This document shows, piece by piece, positions 59,211 through 64,000 of a DNA stretch of 64,000 nucleotides. The stretch is taken from assembly GCF_025961575.1 (NCBI RefSeq), contig NZ_JAOQNX010000008.1:62001-126000 (forward strand), given 5' to 3'. Under the pieces are notes generated by a model that ran no database searches, was not told the origin of the DNA, and saw nothing but the letters and a program-made list of their open reading frames with translations. The DNA comes from Rhodoblastus acidophilus (GTDB lineage: Bacteria > Pseudomonadota > Alphaproteobacteria > Rhizobiales > Beijerinckiaceae). Both the position numbers and the translations under genes were made by a program. The first letter of the stretch is position 1; every line of letters begins with the position of its first letter.

Positions 59211-59789
59211 CTATGCCTCGCCGCGCGCCACGGCTCGGGCTGAAGGCAGATGCCGATAAAGCGTCGACGCCGAAACGCCGATCCGTCGAGCCGCCTCATC
59301 GACAGTCAAGTCGGTTCCGGCCAGAAGGGCCTTGGCGGCGTTGATGTCTTTTTCCGTCATTTTCAAAGGCCGGCCGCTCAACCGGCCCTGTGCGCGCGCC
59401 GACGCCAAGCCCGCTTGTGTGCGCTCTCGTATAAGACCACGCTCAAATTCCGCCAGCGCGCCGAAAATCTGAAAAATAAGGCGCCCGGTTGGCGTCGTCG
59501 TGTCGATCGATTCCGTCAACGAGCGGAATCCGACTTGGCGCTGATCCAAAAGTTCGATCGTCTCGATGAGCTGCTTGAGCGATCTCGCAAGGCGGTCGAG
59601 CTTCCAAACAACAAGGGTGTCACCGGGCCGAAGGTATTCGAGCGCGGCCTTGAGCTGAGGTCGATCGCGTTGGGCGCCGGAAGCCGCTTCCTCGAAAACT
59701 CGGTCGCAAGGAATCTTGGCCAGCGCATCGATCTGCAAAGCTGTCGTTTGATCGCGAGTAGAAACCCGCGCATAGCCGATGATCGACAT
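59211..59789 (-). CDS. Serine recombinase / resolvase (Tn3-type)
   Basis: 192 residues. The catalytic domain has Ser10 in IGYARVSTRDQ, then VVWKLDRLARSLKQLIETIELL with the conserved Arg residues, and the long E helix FQIFGALAEFERGLIRERTQAGLASARAQGR. The C-terminal DNA-binding helix-turn-helix is DLTVDEAARRIGVSASTLYRHL. Length and motifs are those of a Tn3-family resolvase or DNA invertase. A set of inverted repeats directly upstream looks like its res site. It may resolve element multimers. Confidence 0.93.
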   Translation of the reverse strand: MSIIGYARVSTRDQTTALQIDALAKIPCDRVFEEAASGAQRDRPQLKAALEYLRPGDTLVVWKLDRLARSLKQLIETIELLDQRQVGFRSLTESIDTTTPTGRLIFQIFGALAEFERGLIRERTQAGLASARAQGRLSGRPLKMTEKDINAAKALLAGTDLTVDEAARRIGVSASTLYRHLPSARAVARGEA

Positions 59790-59795
59790 TTATCC

Positions 59796-59928
59796 CTCTC
59801 AAAAGCCAAGCAATAATGCCACTTATGCGAGTGTAATTTCAAGGGACGGTTTTGAGAGGAGTGGATTGCTGTGCTTGAGCATCAGCCAGATATTTCGGCA
59901 CCTCTCTCATAAACCGACGTTTATGAGA
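59796..59928. promoter_or_regulatory. Probable res site of the resolvase
   Basis: CTCTCATAAA (59902-59911), spacer CCGACG, TTTATGAGAG (59918-59927) is a perfect inverted repeat of 26 bp, the size of a resolvase dimer site. A related pair, CTCTCAAAA (59796-59804) and TTTTGAGAG (59850-59858), lies nearer to the gene. The total span of about 130 bp and related half sites match the multi-subsite layout of Tn3-type res regions. Confidence 0.65.
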
Positions 59929-60015
59929 GAGGCAGTTTGGAAGAAATGGATGTGCTTTACAAACGGAATTCCGACTTCAATTATGTTGATGCCACCGAAC
60001 ACATGAGGAGCGGCA

Positions 60016-60255
60016 ATGGCTGAATTGTATGATCGTTACAAAAATGTGGTGCGCCGCGGGGAAGGACTGATTTTGAGGTCCGGAGCTGCGTTTCCAGCCG
60101 GAGCCATCTCCGAAGAGTGGAAAAAGCAGGATACGGTTGATGAAACGAAGCTGAGCAACGACGATAAAGCTGATATCGCCAAACAGGGCTATAGATATTT
60201 TAAGATGAAGGTCGAATTCTCGATTAATGAGAACGCCAAACCTCCCAGGCGGTAA
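60016..60255 (+). CDS. Small hypothetical protein
   Basis: 79 residues (MAELYDRYKNVVRRGEGLIL ... YFKMKVEFSINENAKPPRR), soluble and charged. GAGGAG precedes the ATG with good spacing and a perfect terminator follows 13 bp after the stop, so this is very likely an expressed single gene. No family is recognised. Confidence 0.7.
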   Translation: MAELYDRYKNVVRRGEGLILRSGAAFPAGAISEEWKKQDTVDETKLSNDDKADIAKQGYRYFKMKVEFSINENAKPPRR

Positions 60256-60554
60256 TGTCCAAGAACCGAAAACCCGCCTAACCGGCGGGTTTTCCGACGC
60301 GACCAATTTCTCGCGGGAACAGCCTCGAACACAGTCGCGTGGTCACTTCGCGGAGATGTGGTCGTCTTCCGCGGTCCATCCATCGCATATTGGCGCACGC
60401 CACCGACACAGGCGGCGCTGCCCCGCAGCTCGCCGTCCTCGGCGATTTTCGCGGCGGCGGCCTTGCCCATTTTGGTCAGGTTCATCGCCAAAACGACGCG
60501 CTGCCGGATCGCTTCTTGATCTTCGGCGCTCAGGTTCGGATACCGCTCGCGCAC
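60189..60554 (-). CDS. Truncated or rearranged hypothetical protein
   Basis: 121 codons from GTG 60554 (TGGAG just upstream). The first 55 residues look real: RERYPNLSAEDQEAIRQRVV, then LAMNLTKMGKAAAAKIAEDG. The remainder becomes Arg-rich and reads straight through the terminator hairpin at 60269-60293 and into the antisense of the opposite gene. I read it as the N-terminal part of a lost gene whose natural end was deleted. Family not recognised. Confidence 0.4.
   Translation of the reverse strand: MRERYPNLSAEDQEAIRQRVVLAMNLTKMGKAAAAKIAEDGELRGSAACVGGVRQYAMDGPRKTTTSPRSDHATVFEAVPARNWSRRKTRRLGGFSVLGHYRLGGLAFSLIENSTFILKYL
60269..60293. terminator. Strong bidirectional terminator
   Basis: AAAACCCGCC (60269-60278), loop TAACC, GGCGGGTTTT (60284-60293): a perfect 10-bp stem with T-runs on both strands. 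Confidence 0.9.
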
Positions 60555-60582
60555 GATGGCTCCATGCGAACCTTTGTCGGTT

Positions 60583-61029
60583 CTAGGCGGAAATCAACAC
60601 AAAGAAGGTATTAAGTTCGCGCGTCAGTGTCGCGACGTCTTTTGTCGTGCACTCCCAGATTACAAGAACGCGAAACCCCAAGTGATTAAGGGCTTCGACA
60701 TTTGCAGCGTCGCGTTCCTTGTTCCTTTGGAGCTTGGGCTGCCAATAAGCCGTGTTGGTCTTTGGCTTTGACGCAAGCCGGCAGCCGGCGTGCGAATGCC
60801 AGAAGCATCCGTGGACAAAGATGGCCCACGCCTTCCTTTTATTGGCGAGATCAGGTTTTCCAGGCAAATCATTGTTATTGATCCTGAATCTTATTCCAAG
60901 TCTGTGCACAAGCTTGCGGACCTTCATCTCGGGTGCCGTGTTCGACGACTTAATGCGCGCCATGATCTGCGACCGCGTCAGCGGTTCGCGCACCTTTCGT
61001 TTTTTGATCTTAGCTTGGCGCGCCGACAT
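60583..61029 (-). CDS. vsr: Very short patch repair endonuclease (Vsr)
   Basis: 148 residues. LTRSQIMARIKSSNTAPEMKVRKLVHRLGIRFRIN is the Vsr N-terminal signature. The catalytic Asp60 in LPGKPDLA and His73 in AIFVHGCFWHSHAGC (with Cys75, His78 and Cys83 for zinc) are all present, as is the DNA-intercalating segment near TAYWQPKLQRNKERD. Vsr nicks next to T:G mismatches produced by deamination of 5-methylcytosine and normally accompanies a cytosine-C5 methyltransferase. No such methyltransferase is in the window, so it is probably just outside to the right or the gene has a different role in a defence module. Confidence 0.93.
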   Translation of the reverse strand: MSARQAKIKKRKVREPLTRSQIMARIKSSNTAPEMKVRKLVHRLGIRFRINNNDLPGKPDLANKRKAWAIFVHGCFWHSHAGCRLASKPKTNTAYWQPKLQRNKERDAANVEALNHLGFRVLVIWECTTKDVATLTRELNTFFVLISA

Positions 61030-61099
61030 AGGCGTTTTTCAATGCCTCTTTTTCCTGAATGATGACGGGCGGCGGCTTAGTTAGCCTACCGTCCAGACT

Positions 61100-64000
61100 T
61101 TATCGCGCCGGATGCTCGATCGGCTTTTGCTGTGCGTTTTCGAGGGCTTTCAATGGCCGTCGCAGCAGCTCGAAAGTGTTAACGAAGCGTTGGTCGCCGG
61201 CATTTAGGGCGCCAAACAGCCGGGCATTGGCCGTCGCGTCTAGCCGCCATAGCGGATGGACGACCATTGTCCGCGTCTGGTTTTGGCCGCTATCGATAAC
61301 CACTGGCAGGCCCAGCGGTCCGTCGTTTGCGACCGTCAATGTCGTCGGTCTGACTGCTTGCAACTCATCGGCAAGCTCTTGCGCCTGTTGGCGCCAATCG
61401 GCAAGTTCCGGATGCGAAAAGTCTCCGTCGAGCCCGCAAGCATAGCCCCTGTCCGACAGCGCCCGTATGAATGCCAATCCAAGCCTCCAGTCCAGGAGGC
61501 CGTGGTAGCGCCGGTTGCCGTATTGCTGGATGCAATGGTAGCACGCGGTTTTGCACCGAGACGTGTGGCTATCGTCGAGCAGCTCAGCCAGCGGTCGGCA
61601 TTTCTTGTCGTTGATGATCCGGTCGATCAGGGTGACGATCTTAGGTGTTCGTCCTCCTTCGCTCGCCGCCATGGCTCGGCATAGGCCAGAACCATTGATC
61701 AGCGTGTCCGCGATCTGAAGGATTGGCCGGCTTTCGCGCAGCCGCGGCTCAAGCGCTTCGAACTCGTCGGGTGAGACGTCAAGTTCGATCGCCGCCTGTT
61801 GGATCAACATGTAGGTCGCACTGATCGCGGCGGCGCGCGCGGCGAGATGTGAGCGGTCGCCGCGTCTTGCTACGAGGTCGAACGCGAGGCGCGGGTCGAA
61901 GTCCCTGAGCTCGATGTAAAGCGCGTCAGTTTCTTTTCGCGACATGAGGCCGAATGGGCCGATCGGCGGCTGCTTGTTGATCCAGCGGTCCGTCGTGTCA
62001 GGAAGGAGGTCGTCGACCAGGGCCTGATGCTCGAGGCGGCCCCTGGCGTTTTGACCCTTTTGGCCGGGAATATAGATGCGCGCGTCTTCCATTGGCGTGA
62101 CGGTAAAGCCGGCAGGCGCGCCCAAATCGTCTTCTGGCCCCTGATTGAGCCGGATGATCGTGATGTTGGCGCCCTTTTTCAGGGTGAGGTTGGCATAGTC
62201 AGCCGGGCTGCCTTCGTGCAGCATGGTCGCCACGGTCGTCAGGTTCATGCGGTACGGCGGCTTTTCGTCGCTCTTGTCCTGAAAGGTGGTGCGGAAGCCC
62301 GCGGGCGTGTGGAAAAGCTGGAACGCCTCGGGCGGCACCGGCGATTTACAGTCGTCGCAGACGGTTGCGGCATCCGGCTTTTCTGGCGATGTGTTTGCGG
62401 AGCCGCACGTGGGGCAGAATGCGATGTGCAGCTTCTCGTCCCACCAGTGCGTCATTGGGCCGCCGAGGTCGATGCCCTGACCTTTTTTCCTCATTGGATC
62501 GGGCAGCTGGCCGGTGAATCCAACGACAAGATGTTCTCGTTTGTCCTTAGTCAGCAGGTTGCCAGGCGCGAATTCCGCTATTGCGATGTCGATGTCGCGG
62601 TCAATCGTCGACCATTCGGGAAGTTCGTCACGGCCGCCGTGCGTGGCGCCTTTTCTCAAGCCGACATAAAGATTACGCACTCGCGTCGGCATGCCGTACA
62701 TGGGCAGCAGCCCGCGTTCGGCGAGGAACTGTCCAAGGCCCATGCGTTCGGGAACGGTTCCTCCTGCGGCGTTCTTAATCTCCTCGACGACCTTGTCCGC
62801 AGTCAAATATGAGGCAATGTAGGCCGCGTCATTTTCTGATTGCGCCTTGGTTATCACCGCTGCGGTCAGGAATCGGTCGCGGTCGGTCTGTGTTGCTGCT
62901 AGAGCGGCGCGAAGCCGCTGCTGCCAATTAAGCGCCGGGTCGTAGTAGACGTCGGTCGGAACGAATTCGCCATGGATGTCCGGCGGCGTGAGCTCGTCGC
63001 CGGGGTAGGTCTCGCCTTGCGCTTCGCAGTCGTCGCGGAGCCTGGCGAACGCTGCGCGCAGCCAGACCTTCCGGGTCAGCCGTTCGGGTATCGGCAGATG
63101 TTCTGCCGCGAGGAACGGCGGTGGCGGGGGGTCGCCGGTGATCGCTTTGGGATGGCGGAAATAATGTTCATCGTGCGTGCGGCCGCGGCAGAACGTCAGT
63201 ACGAACGAGAAGGCCTGGCCGCGCCGGCCAGCCCGACCGACACGCTGCTGGTAGTTGAACCGTTGCGGCGGCATGTTCGCCTGGAATACGGTGTTAAGCG
63301 AGCCGATGTCGATGCCGACTTCCATCGTAGTGGTGACCGAAAGGAGGTCGATGTCGCGCGCGGCCCGCTCGATCGGGGTCATCTCGTCGACAAAAATGCC
63401 TTTGAACCGGCGCAGACGTTCCGAGAAGTCGTCGGTTTGTCCAGTAAGCTCCTCGCAGGTCATTCGGAAGCGTGGGATGCCCTCGATTTCGCTTCGCACT
63501 ATCCGTCGTCCAAGGAAGTTGCGCTGCCAAAGGTCGCGCGCGAGGCCGGTTTGCAAGGGCGGCAGTTGCACATGACATCGTGTGCAGATTCCGTGACCTC
63601 GGTGCAGATGGACGCGTTCGCAGGAGCGGCAGCTCCAATATGGATCGTCGGCTGAGGCCAGCCGCAGATAAAGCTTTTCGATCTGCAGCTCGCCGTTGTC
63701 ATGGCCGAACCCGTTGAAACGCTGCAGCACGCTGTCAACGCACGCATTCGGGTCGTTCGGAGCCACGGCTTCAGCATATCGCCTGACCCTCTTGTTCTTG
63801 ACGTCATTCGCGATTTGCCAGCTGGGGTTGTTGGCGGCGAAGCGGCTTTCTCTGACGCGGTAGGCCGAAGCGAAGACGCGAACCCATGCATCCAATTCGT
63901 CGCTGTCTTTTGTTAGGTCCGGTCCTAGTGAGGGATAGGCCAGACCAGTTTCTTCCAGAGCAAAAAACGTGTTTGAGAAGATTATGTCGGCGGCGAATTC
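61100..64000 (-). CDS. Large helicase-C/DUF1998-type protein, N-terminus beyond window
   Basis: At least 966 residues; the frame is open through the right edge (EFAADIIFSNTFFALEETGL is the first readable part). A zinc ribbon (CRSCERVHLHRGHGICTRC) comes first. The SF2 helicase C-terminal domain follows, with VTTTMEVGIDIGSLNTVFQANMPP (motif V) and YQQRVGRAGRRGQAF (motif VI). A second ribbon is CPTCGSANTSPEKPDAATVCDDC. Near the C-terminus, CKTACYHCIQQYGNRRYHGLLDWRLGLAFI is the Cys motif of the DUF1998/MZB domain. Motifs I-III must lie outside. Helicase plus DUF1998 is seen in DISARM (DrmA/DrmB) and in MrfA-like repair helicases. With Vsr 70 bp downstream, a phage-defence role is likely but not proven. 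Confidence 0.85.
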   Translation of the reverse strand, partial: EFAADIIFSNTFFALEETGLAYPSLGPDLTKDSDELDAWVRVFASAYRVRESRFAANNPSWQIANDVKNKRVRRYAEAVAPNDPNACVDSVLQRFNGFGHDNGELQIEKLYLRLASADDPYWSCRSCERVHLHRGHGICTRCHVQLPPLQTGLARDLWQRNFLGRRIVRSEIEGIPRFRMTCEELTGQTDDFSERLRRFKGIFVDEMTPIERAARDIDLLSVTTTMEVGIDIGSLNTVFQANMPPQRFNYQQRVGRAGRRGQAFSFVLTFCRGRTHDEHYFRHPKAITGDPPPPPFLAAEHLPIPERLTRKVWLRAAFARLRDDCEAQGETYPGDELTPPDIHGEFVPTDVYYDPALNWQQRLRAALAATQTDRDRFLTAAVITKAQSENDAAYIASYLTADKVVEEIKNAAGGTVPERMGLGQFLAERGLLPMYGMPTRVRNLYVGLRKGATHGGRDELPEWSTIDRDIDIAIAEFAPGNLLTKDKREHLVVGFTGQLPDPMRKKGQGIDLGGPMTHWWDEKLHIAFCPTCGSANTSPEKPDAATVCDDCKSPVPPEAFQLFHTPAGFRTTFQDKSDEKPPYRMNLTTVATMLHEGSPADYANLTLKKGANITIIRLNQGPEDDLGAPAGFTVTPMEDARIYIPGQKGQNARGRLEHQALVDDLLPDTTDRWINKQPPIGPFGLMSRKETDALYIELRDFDPRLAFDLVARRGDRSHLAARAAAISATYMLIQQAAIELDVSPDEFEALEPRLRESRPILQIADTLINGSGLCRAMAASEGGRTPKIVTLIDRIINDKKCRPLAELLDDSHTSRCKTACYHCIQQYGNRRYHGLLDWRLGLAFIRALSDRGYACGLDGDFSHPELADWRQQAQELADELQAVRPTTLTVANDGPLGLPVVIDSGQNQTRTMVVHPLWRLDATANARLFGALNAGDQRFVNTFELLRRPLKALENAQQKPIEHPAR

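Noticed and set aside
1-64000. CRISPR array
   Set aside because: Tandem repeats found (7712, 24652) are contiguous, in frame within genes and lack unique spacers; no cas gene is present.

Overview
The window is GC-rich alphaproteobacterial chromosome, most likely order Hyphomicrobiales (Rhizobiales) and plausibly Beijerinckiaceae/Methylocystaceae. The support is indirect: a PdhS-type histidine kinase, an alphaproteobacterial ATP-synthase zeta-type protein, Irr-type iron control elements upstream of iron genes, and a REP-like repeat of a kind I associate with Rhizobiales. No rRNA or complete tRNA is present to fix the genus.

Left part (1-24500): housekeeping and stress genes. A uracil-DNA glycosylase family gene and a glutathione S-transferase face a histidine kinase. 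A candidate structured RNA then precedes TerB-like, zeta-like, PGPGW and TerC genes and a 3-methyladenine glycosylase. A sulfatase unit follows: a Tat-exported Cys-type sulfatase, an AraC-family regulator and an anaerobic sulfatase maturase. Next come an azoreductase, a MarR-controlled FUSC/DUF1656/HlyD efflux operon whose genes all overlap by ATGA, a decayed lepB, an AT-richer radical SAM gene beside integrase and IS5 debris, an AI-2E-type permease, two hydrolases, a class III alkylsulfatase, an HdeD-like protein and a decayed response regulator.

Middle part (24500-39600): a surface-glycan locus. A polyprenyl-phosphate sugar transferase is followed by a NeuB-like plus TPP-enzyme pair, a GT2 enzyme, and a seven-gene overlapping operon rfbF-rfbG-rfbH-(membrane GT)-gtrA-(radical SAM/SPASM)-(zinc-containing methyltransferase). 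rfbFGH build the CDP-3,6-dideoxyhexose intermediate, which is the known substrate of YerE-type TPP enzymes, so a branched, yersiniose-like 3,6-dideoxysugar is a reasonable prediction. A large GT-C-like membrane protein closes the locus.

Metal part (39600-50340): an orphan histidine kinase, feoABC, a yybP-ykoY manganese riboswitch with mntP, and a siderophore unit (small protein, TonB-dependent receptor, PiuC hydroxylase, ExbB, ExbD, TonB). A near-perfect Irr-type box lies before the siderophore unit and a weaker one before feoA.

Right part (50490-64000): a decayed gene, then a genomic island starting at a tRNA-Arg(CCG) 3' fragment next to a tyrosine integrase. The island holds hypothetical genes, an AT-rich DUF4760-like membrane protein, a small overlapping replication-type module ending in a DUF3987 protein, an inverted array of GCTAA repeats, an ArdC antirestriction protein, a serine resolvase with likely res sites, a Vsr endonuclease and a large helicase-C/DUF1998-type protein running off the right edge. 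This looks like the beginning of a DISARM-related or similar defence module.
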